DNA of 64,000 bases from Bacteroides mediterraneensis (GTDB taxonomy: Bacteria > Bacteroidota > Bacteroidia > Bacteroidales > Bacteroidaceae). The position numbers were made by a program, and so were the translations under genes. The notes below the pieces were generated by a model, which had not been told where the DNA came from, made no database searches, and saw nothing but the letters and a program-made list of their open reading frames with translations. The stretch spans positions 4,278,001 to 4,342,000 of the forward strand of contig NZ_DAJPEN010000001.1 in assembly GCF_025993685.1 (NCBI RefSeq), in the 5' to 3' direction. Every line of letters begins with the position of its first letter. Positions within the stretch are counted from its first letter, which is position 1. Shown here piece by piece: positions 17,663-25,222 of this stretch.

Positions 17663-18841
17663 ATGTATTTATGTGAACAAACCTGGCGCTGGTATGGTCC
17701 GAACGACCCGGTGTCTTTGTGGGACATCAAGCAGGCCGGTGCCACAGGTATCGTCAATGCCTTGCATCACATTCCGAACGGTGAAGTGTGGACGGTAGAG
17801 GAAATCATGAAACGCAAGCAGATGATTGAGGAAGTCGGCTTGAAGTGGAGTGTGGTAGAAAGTGTGCCGGTACACGAACATATCAAGACGCAGACCGGCG
17901 ATTTCATGAAATATATCGAGAACTACAAGGAAAGCCTGCGTAATCTGGCCAAATGCGGCATCTATATTGTGACTTACAACTTCATGCCGGTGCTCGACTG
18001 GACCCGTACGGACTTGGCTTATACCATGCCCGACGGTTCCAAGGCTTTGCGCTTTGAACGGGCGGCCTTCGTGGCTTTCGACCTCTTTATCCTGAAACGT
18101 CCGGGAGCAGAGAAGGATTATACCGAGGAAGAAAAAGCTAAGGCCAAGGCACGCTATGAGCAGATGGATGAAGAAGAAATCCACCGCCTGACCCGCAACA
18201 TGATTGCCGGACTGCCGGGTTCGGAAGAGAGTTTCACACTGGAACAGTTCCAGCATGAACTGGACCGTTACAAGGACATCGATGCCGAAAAGCTGCGTGC
18301 CAACCTGATTTTCTTCTTGAAACAGATTTGTCCGGTAGCCGATGAGGTAGGGGTGAAACTGGTCATCCATCCGGACGACCCGCCACAGACGATTCTGGGC
18401 TTGCCGCGTATCATGAGTACGGAAGAGGATTTCCGCAAGCTGGTGGAAGCCGTGCCGAACGAGTCCAATGGTTTGTGTCTTTGCACGGGTTCGCTGGGCG
18501 TCAGTGCCAAGAACGACCTGGCCGGCATGATGGAGCGCTGGGGCGACCGCATCAATTTCGTACACTTGCGCAGCACACAGCGTGATGCCGAAGGCAACTT
18601 CTTCGAAGCCAACCACCTGGAGGGTGATGTGGACATGTATCACGTGATGAAGAACTTCCTGCTCATGCAGCAGCGCCGCAAGGTCTCAATCCCGATGCGT
18701 CCGGACCACGGCCATCAGATGATTGACGACTTGAAGAAGAAAACCAATCCGGGTTACTCTTGCCTGGGCCGCCTGAGAGGACTGGCCGAACTGAGAGGAC
18801 TGGAAATGGGTATCGCCAAGTCGATGGAAGAAAAGAACTGA
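17663..18841 (+). CDS. uxuA: Mannonate dehydratase
   Basis: A 392-residue enzyme of the UxuA family: starts LCEQTWRWYGPNDPVSLWDI, with the metal-site segments LVIHPDDPP, LCLCTGSLGV, NFVHLRS and MRPDHGHQ in the usual order. It removes water from D-mannonate to give 2-keto-3-deoxygluconate, a step of glucuronate breakdown in the cytoplasm. It is the last gene of the LacI-SDR-uxuA operon. Full family length with no visible defects. Confidence 0.96.
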   Translation: MYLCEQTWRWYGPNDPVSLWDIKQAGATGIVNALHHIPNGEVWTVEEIMKRKQMIEEVGLKWSVVESVPVHEHIKTQTGDFMKYIENYKESLRNLAKCGIYIVTYNFMPVLDWTRTDLAYTMPDGSKALRFERAAFVAFDLFILKRPGAEKDYTEEEKAKAKARYEQMDEEEIHRLTRNMIAGLPGSEESFTLEQFQHELDRYKDIDAEKLRANLIFFLKQICPVADEVGVKLVIHPDDPPQTILGLPRIMSTEEDFRKLVEAVPNESNGLCLCTGSLGVSAKNDLAGMMERWGDRINFVHLRSTQRDAEGNFFEANHLEGDVDMYHVMKNFLLMQQRRKVSIPMRPDHGHQMIDDLKKKTNPGYSCLGRLRGLAELRGLEMGIAKSMEEKN

Positions 18842-18876
18842 TAAATCAGCTGACCGCTGAGGGTGTATAAATGAAG

Positions 18877-18924
18877 AAAATGGTTCATGGAGGAGAGAAT
18901 CCGTTCATGGACCATTTTGTTTTG
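18877..18924 (+). terminator. Terminator of the uxu operon
   Basis: AAAATGGTTCATG at 18877-18889 pairs with CATGGACCATTTT at 18906-18918, followed by GTTTTG. It marks the left edge of the AT-rich block. Confidence 0.75.
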
Positions 18925-19015
18925 AGGTATATATCCCCAAATTACTTCTCTTAAGTGCATGTAAAGACTATGTAATCTGCATTTATGTACATTATGCTAG
19001 TAATTGTTGCCAGTC

Positions 19016-20473
19016 CTACCAGAGTTCAATTACAGGTTGTATTTGCAGATAGTCCGGCATACACATTCCTACCGCAGCTCCAATAAAGGTTGGATCTGAA
19101 ATATAATATTTTTTTCCTTTATATGAATAACTGACCCCTTTTATAGGATATGAAAGTTCAACGGCTGTACATTCATGTCCTGGGAAGTTTATCAAGTGGC
19201 AGTCAATGTTCAATACATTTCTCACTAAATACGCAAAGAATATGGAACGGTCTTCACAATCACATGCTGGATAATATAAAATCTCTTCAAGAAAAAAAGG
19301 CTTTTCATAACCGAATTGCTGTTTGTCGGTTGCATAGCGGAAGGCATATTGAACGAAATGGAGTAATGCATTTAATGCTTCCAACTTTTCAAATCCTGTT
19401 AATTGTGTCTTTAGTTGTTTTACGATTTGTTGCCGTACATCATTTAATAGGGTGGACGTTGCATAAGTAGGTATTGGCATTTGAGGATAATGTGTTAACA
19501 TGCTGATTAAGGCTTTTGATATTGTTCCGTTAACAGATAAATTGCCGTCTGTCAATTGGAATTCGATGGGTTGAATATTGGGAAGAGCAAGAGGAGTCTG
19601 AAATGACAAATCTATGCTTTTCCTGGTAGAAAATCGTTGTGGAAGATTACAAGTAGAGATGGAAGGAAGTTTTTTTTCTTCTGCTTTTGAATCGTAAAAT
19701 ATATAATATTTATTTCCTCCTAATTGAAGATATGTTCGTGCATATACAGTTTGTTCAAAAGGTATCATTAGCACGAGTTGTTTTTCTTTTGTAAGTCCTA
19801 ATCTGATGTCATATCCCATGTATGTGAGTATAAAATGACGAAAAATTATGCGTATATTCGGAGTGTAAGAGGCTAACCATTGATCTATATAACAGCGAAT
19901 CAGCTCAGTTCTCAGCCAGTCATTTAAGACAAGCTGGTCAGCTATGTATTTCAGTTCAGAAATTAAATATTTGTAGTCGTTTTCTTTTAGAAGTTTATCC
20001 CAGTAATCACTGATTGCTTCTGGTGTATAGGAAGTAAGTGAAAAAGGTTTGTCGGGTTCTGGTAATTGAATGGGAATTCCATAGAAGGATAACTCGAAAT
20101 ATTTTTGAGAATCATCATGTTTGGGTTTTCTTGGTTGAGATATAGGAGGCGTAGGTTGTTTGTCTGGATTGGGTATTTGAAAGGAGACAGGATTCAATTG
20201 TATTGGAACGGATGGTTGTGCTTTAGGGGAGAACTGGGGTTGTCTGTTAGGCTTGGGACAAGAATCCGAGGTGATACCACGAAAACTTTGATATTCCTGC
20301 CATACTCCTTTCAAGTATTTAGCATAGTCGTTGAGAACGTGGGTGCGATGGGCTGAATAACGTCCTAATACACCTTCGCGAAATTCCTGAAATGAGTTAT
20401 TGGGGGTTTGTGCAAAGAGTTCTCCTATAAAACATAACATGATAAATATCCCTATATATATTTTCTGCTTCAT
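19016..20473 (-). CDS. Secreted transglutaminase-fold protein of the caspase cluster
   Basis: A 485-residue protein with a signal peptide (ends ELFAQ). A Pro-rich, Lys-rich linker spans about 70-120. The C-terminal 110 residues carry a papain-like triad as in transglutaminase/protease families: Cys406 in DCEDRSIFFAYLVR, His433 in PGHECTAVEL and Asp460 in YYISDPTF. It could cross-link, deamidate or cleave protein or peptidoglycan substrates in the periplasm or outside; the reaction cannot be told from sequence. It is the last gene of the seven-gene leftward cluster, 97 bases after the LPP20-like gene. The middle part (150-370) I do not recognise. Confidence 0.7.
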   Translation of the reverse strand: MKQKIYIGIFIMLCFIGELFAQTPNNSFQEFREGVLGRYSAHRTHVLNDYAKYLKGVWQEYQSFRGITSDSCPKPNRQPQFSPKAQPSVPIQLNPVSFQIPNPDKQPTPPISQPRKPKHDDSQKYFELSFYGIPIQLPEPDKPFSLTSYTPEAISDYWDKLLKENDYKYLISELKYIADQLVLNDWLRTELIRCYIDQWLASYTPNIRIIFRHFILTYMGYDIRLGLTKEKQLVLMIPFEQTVYARTYLQLGGNKYYIFYDSKAEEKKLPSISTCNLPQRFSTRKSIDLSFQTPLALPNIQPIEFQLTDGNLSVNGTISKALISMLTHYPQMPIPTYATSTLLNDVRQQIVKQLKTQLTGFEKLEALNALLHFVQYAFRYATDKQQFGYEKPFFLEEILYYPACDCEDRSIFFAYLVRNVLNIDCHLINFPGHECTAVELSYPIKGVSYSYKGKKYYISDPTFIGAAVGMCMPDYLQIQPVIELW

Positions 20474-20491
20474 TTTTGTGATATTAAAAAA

Positions 20492-20543
20492 GCGTCGAGA
20501 TGTATGATTGTTCTAAGAAAAACGTTTCAATACTTCCCGACGC
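20492..20543 (-). terminator. Weak hairpin between the LPP20-like and transglutaminase-like genes
   Basis: GCGTCG at 20492-20497 and CGACGC at 20538-20543 can pair, with a minor inner GTAT/ATAC stem. On the minus strand A/T-rich sequence follows. It may separate or tune the last gene of the cluster. Confidence 0.35.
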
Positions 20544-20570
20544 ATAAATTAAATTTATAACCTGTTAGGA

Positions 20571-21209
20571 TTATTCCCCGTTTACTCCTTCTTTTATAAA
20601 TTCACTGATTTTTCCTGCATATTTCTGTGCTGCGGCCGATTCTTTCATTGCATTTTCGTAAGCGCGGATACGAGCTTTAGTAGCGGCGCTTTCGCTTGCA
20701 ATAAAATAACTTTGCATTTCGAATGTACCATTTCCGTTGTCACGTATGACAGAAAAACTGGGCTCAAGTTCTCCTTTGATTTCTTTTTCTACTTCACGTT
20801 CGTAGGCTGCATAAAAATGTTCAAATTCGCTTTCCGCATTGGTCCCATCTCCTGAGATGTCGGATACCACACGTCCTTTTACTTGGCTGCCTGCACGTTG
20901 TGCATACGTTACGACAGCATTGTTGTATGCCATTTGTACACCAACATTTTTTGATTTAAAATTGGAGGCTACTCCTACAACTTCCACCGCATCTTCTCCC
21001 ATGTTGGAAAGTTTGTCAAAATGCTTTAGCAAAATAACGTCCTCACTGCGTGATGTACCGTAGATTTTCCATCCACCTTTTTTGAATTCTTTTTGTTTGG
21101 CTTTGAACTCTTTTTTCAACGCTTTTTCCAGTGCCTTGTTCTGAGCTTGTCCCTCAGCTGCTGGTACCATTAATAACAATGCTAGCAGAAATGTAATCAA
21201 GTGTTTCAT
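20571..21209 (-). CDS. Secreted LPP20-like small protein A
   Basis: A 212-residue exported protein (MKHLITFLLALLLMVPAAEG). The mature part is lysine-rich at first, then shows the pattern of LPP20/DUF-type envelope proteins: a conserved Gly before VASNFKSKNVGVQMAYNNAVVTYAQ, a central helix and a final helix with ESAATKARIRAYENAMKE. Function of such proteins is not established. A second, shorter relative lies two genes upstream, and the same fold may occur in the N-terminus of the DUF4384-type protein. I chose ATG 21209 over an in-frame ATG nine codons upstream because it starts the signal peptide directly. Confidence 0.65.
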   Translation of the reverse strand: MKHLITFLLALLLMVPAAEGQAQNKALEKALKKEFKAKQKEFKKGGWKIYGTSRSEDVILLKHFDKLSNMGEDAVEVVGVASNFKSKNVGVQMAYNNAVVTYAQRAGSQVKGRVVSDISGDGTNAESEFEHFYAAYEREVEKEIKGELEPSFSVIRDNGNGTFEMQSYFIASESAATKARIRAYENAMKESAAAQKYAGKISEFIKEGVNGE

Positions 21210-21462
21210 ATTATTTTTATTTTTAGGAGTCTGCATAATAAGATGTCTATGTACTTATAGGTAACTATAATCATAACTTTTCAAGTCTGTTGAGATTTCT
21301 AGTTTCCTTCCTATCTAAGGTGGGCTACATCATACTATGTTGTGTTGATTCCTTTTCAGATGTGTATATATTCTTTATCGTAATATCGAGATAGATTTCT
21401 TTATTTGTACTTTTTTCCATGCATATTCACAATATTTTTTAGAAATATTTTTCATAGATATT

Positions 21463-22971
21463 TTATTTCTCCTGTTCTGTTCTAAATTTTGCTACATTAC
21501 TAAAATAAGTAAATTCTCCAACCTTTGCGTAAGTGGCATAATAATACACTGTTTGAGAAGATAAACCGGATAGGGTGACAGCAATTGTTTCTTCTTCTCC
21601 CTCCATTTTTTGCATCATACCTTCTTCTGGATGTGGATATTCCTTTTCTCCATACCAAATTCCGCGTTCAGTTATGTCTACAGATGATTTAATAAGCCCT
21701 GTAACATGTGCTGAATTAGTTGTGATATTTTGAACTTCTCGACTAGTTTCACAATAAACTCTTTCATCTTTTACTGGACGTATAGAAAACATAGCCTGTG
21801 ACATGTTATTCTCAAAAATGTGTTTGGTTTCTGAAAGAGTTATACGTTGAGCTGTATAGCTATATGCATAACTATGTTGGGTACCTACATAATAATAACC
21901 ATTAGTACTCCCATCATAACCAATAGCTGGAAGGAAAATAGAATTGCCATTTTTACCTGTTACTTTGTAGCCATTTATTCCTTTGTAGATAATCCATTCC
22001 CATGTGCATTCTTGGAGAAGTTTATTCCATTCATCTTCTGTAGGAATACGATATCCGTTCCCTAATGAATAAAAGGCTGCATCATATCCAGTTCCGCTAA
22101 TGACTTTAAATGCTTTCTTAGAATTTGAATTATCTAGAGGATTTCCCCATCCATAATATCTCCCCTCTCTCTCAGGCGTACTACTTTCTAGATTACAGCT
22201 GGCCCATTTTACATCAAGGCCTAAATCAATGACTTCTCCTTGTGTTATTTCTATTTCATTAAGAGTAAAACTTCTTATGTTGTCGGAAAAAATTCTTTGA
22301 CCATCTATTATCATACAAGAACAATAGTAATAAGTTGTGGCTGGTGTTAGCCCTGATAAACTTGTAAGATAGAGATAGTCATTATTGTTAGTATAAGGTA
22401 TAAACGTACTTTTATTGTTCTTGACTTCATTTTCATTTTTACTATATACAATTCCTATTTCTTCTCTTCCCGGCTTAATCTTTTCAGAGCTAAATTCTGT
22501 CACTAAGGTTACGGTTTTGTCAGTAATATCTAATGCGTCTCCAGTTGATAAAAGATATTCGTCAAGTGCTGTTTTTATATTAAATTCATTTGAATATATG
22601 GGTTTTGTAGAAAAACTAGAATAAACATTTACTAATACTATGTAATTAGTGAAGCCTGTTAAGTTGTTAAAATCACATACATAATAGTCTTCTTCTTTAT
22701 CACTTTTTATACCTTGTTTCTTTTCAATTTCTACCCATTCTGTTCCATTGTATTTTTGTAGAATAAATTCTATTTTTTCAAGTTCTTTTCCTATTGTTTT
22801 AATATAACTTCCAACTTGTATTGATTCATTTTTTATAGAGGGAAAGCTAACTTCTATCATTTCGATTTCAGTCGGTTTTTCCTGACTCCAGTCGTATGGT
22901 TCAGTTGAACATCCATAAAATAATATTACAGATAATACAGTAAAAGCTATTTTAAAAATTGATTGTTTCAT
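21463..22971 (-). CDS. Surface lipoprotein with fibronectin-like repeats and FISUMP-type domain
   Basis: A 502-residue lipoprotein (lipobox LFYGC, Cys21). Residues about 30-245 look like two or three beta-sandwich repeats (NLTGFTNYIVLVNVYSS, SGLTPATTYYYCSCMI). Residues about 247-400 resemble the FISUMP/DUF1566-type domain (VIDLGLDVKWASCNLES, GYRIPTEDEWNKLLQECTW, GNSIFLPAIGYDGS, SIRPVKDE). A final fibronectin-like repeat follows (GLSSQTVYYYATYAKVGEFTYFSNVAKFRTEQ). It is probably displayed on the cell surface. Its gene is the most AT-rich of the cluster. It could be a substrate or a binding partner of the caspase-like or transglutaminase-like enzymes, which is speculation. Confidence 0.68.
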   Translation of the reverse strand: MKQSIFKIAFTVLSVILFYGCSTEPYDWSQEKPTEIEMIEVSFPSIKNESIQVGSYIKTIGKELEKIEFILQKYNGTEWVEIEKKQGIKSDKEEDYYVCDFNNLTGFTNYIVLVNVYSSFSTKPIYSNEFNIKTALDEYLLSTGDALDITDKTVTLVTEFSSEKIKPGREEIGIVYSKNENEVKNNKSTFIPYTNNNDYLYLTSLSGLTPATTYYYCSCMIIDGQRIFSDNIRSFTLNEIEITQGEVIDLGLDVKWASCNLESSTPEREGRYYGWGNPLDNSNSKKAFKVISGTGYDAAFYSLGNGYRIPTEDEWNKLLQECTWEWIIYKGINGYKVTGKNGNSIFLPAIGYDGSTNGYYYVGTQHSYAYSYTAQRITLSETKHIFENNMSQAMFSIRPVKDERVYCETSREVQNITTNSAHVTGLIKSSVDITERGIWYGEKEYPHPEEGMMQKMEGEEETIAVTLSGLSSQTVYYYATYAKVGEFTYFSNVAKFRTEQEK

Positions 22972-22984
22972 ATTAAGTTATTTT

Positions 22985-23461
22985 TTATTCGTTTTTATTC
23001 CATTCTTCAGTAAACTTTTTCTCGTCAAAATTCTTGCTGAGTGATTTGTTTTCCAGGATATTCTTACATAAAGAATTAAGTACTTTATTTTTGTCAAGTT
23101 TCAATGTCACATATACAGTATATTTGTTTTTCTTTTCTTTAATAACTGATTCGTTCGACACTTCTACGTTACTTAGTAAGACAGATGCTGTAGTTTTAGT
23201 TTCGGTTATGAATTCATCAATACTTTCTCCTGTGAGTGAGTTATTGCTTATATAGCTTTCCGAAACATTTTTAACTTTTCCGTTAACCATTGTTGCCAAA
23301 AAATTGCGGGCATGTAGTAGGGCTTTTTTTCTGGCTATCGCTGCGTTTGGTGCGGTTGCACTTTGTGTACAAACAAATGCATTATTGTTATCATCTGTAG
23401 CAAAGGCATAGTGTAGCGATATTAGAAACATAAACGCTAAATAGATCAATTTATTTTTCAT
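22985..23461 (-). CDS. Secreted LPP20-like small protein B
   Basis: A 158-residue protein with a signal peptide (MKNKLIYLAFMFLISLHYAFA). The remainder has the alternating pattern of LPP20-like proteins (APNAAIARKKALLHARNFLA, then ASVLLSNVEVSNESVIKEKK and YTVYVTLKLDKNKVLNSL). No catalytic residues are obvious. The start codon overlaps the end of the DUF4384-type gene by 11 bases, so the two are translationally coupled, and the FISUMP gene follows after 13 bases. Confidence 0.6.
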   Translation of the reverse strand: MKNKLIYLAFMFLISLHYAFATDDNNNAFVCTQSATAPNAAIARKKALLHARNFLATMVNGKVKNVSESYISNNSLTGESIDEFITETKTTASVLLSNVEVSNESVIKEKKNKYTVYVTLKLDKNKVLNSLCKNILENKSLSKNFDEKKFTEEWNKNE

Positions 23462-24488
23462 ATTCAGGTTTGTTTAAATTATCTATTATTAAATCAACTA
23501 CGCTTATTTGCAAATCTGTTTTTCTTACTTTATTTTGTTGAAGCCATTTTGCGAACTGAGCAGAAGTTATTGATGGAAGTTGGCTATATCCTTTGGGAAT
23601 TTCATTTCCTGTGTCTGTTACCATGCTGAAAAAGAAATCCTTTGTAAAAGGAGTTTCCGAGAAAAGGTAATAAATACGTATGGCATCGTATTCTTGGTCG
23701 GTCATCAGTTCCAATTCGTCAACTGTTTGTCGGTCTTTATCGGGAACGGCTGAAAGATCAAAAAATGAATGCCATTGGTTTGCCTCAATTTTTACGTCGT
23801 CGTCTTTGTCAAAAGCAGCATAAGGCAACATTCGAAAAGCATTCTCTCCATTATCCATAAATAAGACAAGGTGCCCAGATTTTGTACTCCGAAAGCGGGT
23901 AATGAATATATCTCCTTGATGGAAGACCGAATCATTCCCCACCGTCAGATGAGTTTCAGAGTCTTGAATTTTTTGTTCTGCAATGATTTGTTTATGTCCA
24001 TTCAGTATCTGAAACTCAAATTGAGGTAGTATCTGATTAAGAGGTTGCGCATATCCTTTAACTCGGCAGGTCCATTCCGTTGCGGAAACTTTCTTTTTTA
24101 AACGTCCCCAACGATTCATTCGAAGAATTTCTGTTTCATGGGAAGTTAAACTGGGTTCTGCCAGATTTGCCTTCCAGATACCTTGTGGAAACTGGGAGGT
24201 TAAATCCAGATAATGTTCATAATTATCTAACTCGCCTTCATAACTTTTCATAAAGTTTCCGTATGTGATAGAGGTACCGAATTTTTTCTCAATGGCTTCC
24301 TGTTGGGCCATATTGATTAAATCTGATTGCTTGAAATCTTCTCCGTCGGGAACTTTAATAGAAGTGGTGCCTTCTACTACTACCCAGTCGGATGGAGGAG
24401 TACCTTGAAATACTTGGGCTTGTGTGTAACTGCTCCACACTGTTACACACGCTACCCAAAGTATTATTTTATTAGTTAGTTGCCGCAT
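23451..24488 (-). CDS. Secreted DUF4384-type protein
   Basis: A 345-residue exported protein (signal peptide ends SSYTQAQ). The first half contains an LPP20-like stretch (MAQQEAIEKKFGTSITYG, LKKKVSATEWTCRVKGYAQ). Residues about 175-260 look like the DUF4384 beta-sandwich (GDIFITRFRSTKSGHLVLFM, FRMLPYAAF). DUF4384 domains are frequently encoded next to or fused to caspase-like proteases; that link is established knowledge of domain context, while the role is unknown. It sits between the beta-barrel gene (9 bases) and the small LPP20-like gene (overlap). Confidence 0.65.
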   Translation of the reverse strand: MRQLTNKIILWVACVTVWSSYTQAQVFQGTPPSDWVVVEGTTSIKVPDGEDFKQSDLINMAQQEAIEKKFGTSITYGNFMKSYEGELDNYEHYLDLTSQFPQGIWKANLAEPSLTSHETEILRMNRWGRLKKKVSATEWTCRVKGYAQPLNQILPQFEFQILNGHKQIIAEQKIQDSETHLTVGNDSVFHQGDIFITRFRSTKSGHLVLFMDNGENAFRMLPYAAFDKDDDVKIEANQWHSFFDLSAVPDKDRQTVDELELMTDQEYDAIRIYYLFSETPFTKDFFFSMVTDTGNEIPKGYSQLPSITSAQFAKWLQQNKVRKTDLQISVVDLIIDNLNKPEYEK

Positions 24489-24497
24489 ATATATTGG

Positions 24498-25196
24498 TTA
24501 GAAGGCATTTAAACTAGACTGTTTTTTCAAGAAACGATTTCCATTGAACCAAAATCCAATCGAAAGGCAGTGGGCTGATTTCAACCTGTTTCCCCTTTCT
24601 CCTTCCGTGATGGTTTTTGTCATATTAAAATTCTTATATCCTATGCGGAAGTTCCCGATTTCAAAGCCTATGCCAAACTGGTATCCGATATTTCCCGTTT
24701 TATAAATAAATTCTGTATAGAGATTATTGTCATAATGCTCATCTGTTCCATTGAAAGCAAAGATAGGTGTTACGCCACCATTGAGGTAGATACGGGCTTT
24801 ATTTGAAATTAGGTATTTTGCCTCTATTTCAAAAAGCAAATCCACACCTCTTTCCCAAGCTTCTGTACGGTTTTCATCGCTTATAAATGTATAGTTATTG
24901 GGGTTAAACTTACTATTGTCTTCAATCTGCATAAAACCTATTCCAGTTCGTAATGAAAGAGTAAGCCAATTGGGAGTCCAATGGCGAGGTAATAAATAGT
25001 CGGCCACAAAATTAGCCTGATACATGGTGCGTCCCGTATTGTCCTTGCCTGTGTTAAATCCATTATAGTCGTAATGATAGGCAGTGTGTACCCCTCCTCC
25101 TCCTTCAATTCCAAAACGCCATTGTGCATTGGCATTCAAAGAAAAAGCCCATATCATACACAATATACATACGATTTTTATATATATTTTCTTCAT
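24498..25196 (-). CDS. Outer-membrane beta-barrel protein of the caspase cluster
   Basis: A 232-residue protein with a signal peptide (FSLNANAQ). The mature part alternates amphipathic strands and polar turns (WRFGIEGGGGVHTAYHYDY, TLSLRTGIGFMQIED, YQFGIGFEIGNFRIGYKNF, CLSIGFWFNGNRF), as in eight- to ten-stranded barrels of the OmpA/OmpX type. I use ATG 25196 rather than an upstream TTG. It follows the caspase gene after 26 bases. It could anchor the system in the outer membrane. Confidence 0.65.
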   Translation of the reverse strand: MKKIYIKIVCILCMIWAFSLNANAQWRFGIEGGGGVHTAYHYDYNGFNTGKDNTGRTMYQANFVADYLLPRHWTPNWLTLSLRTGIGFMQIEDNSKFNPNNYTFISDENRTEAWERGVDLLFEIEAKYLISNKARIYLNGGVTPIFAFNGTDEHYDNNLYTEFIYKTGNIGYQFGIGFEIGNFRIGYKNFNMTKTITEGERGNRLKSAHCLSIGFWFNGNRFLKKQSSLNAF

Positions 25197-25222
25197 TGTT
25201 TTCAAACTTATTTTTATTGAAC

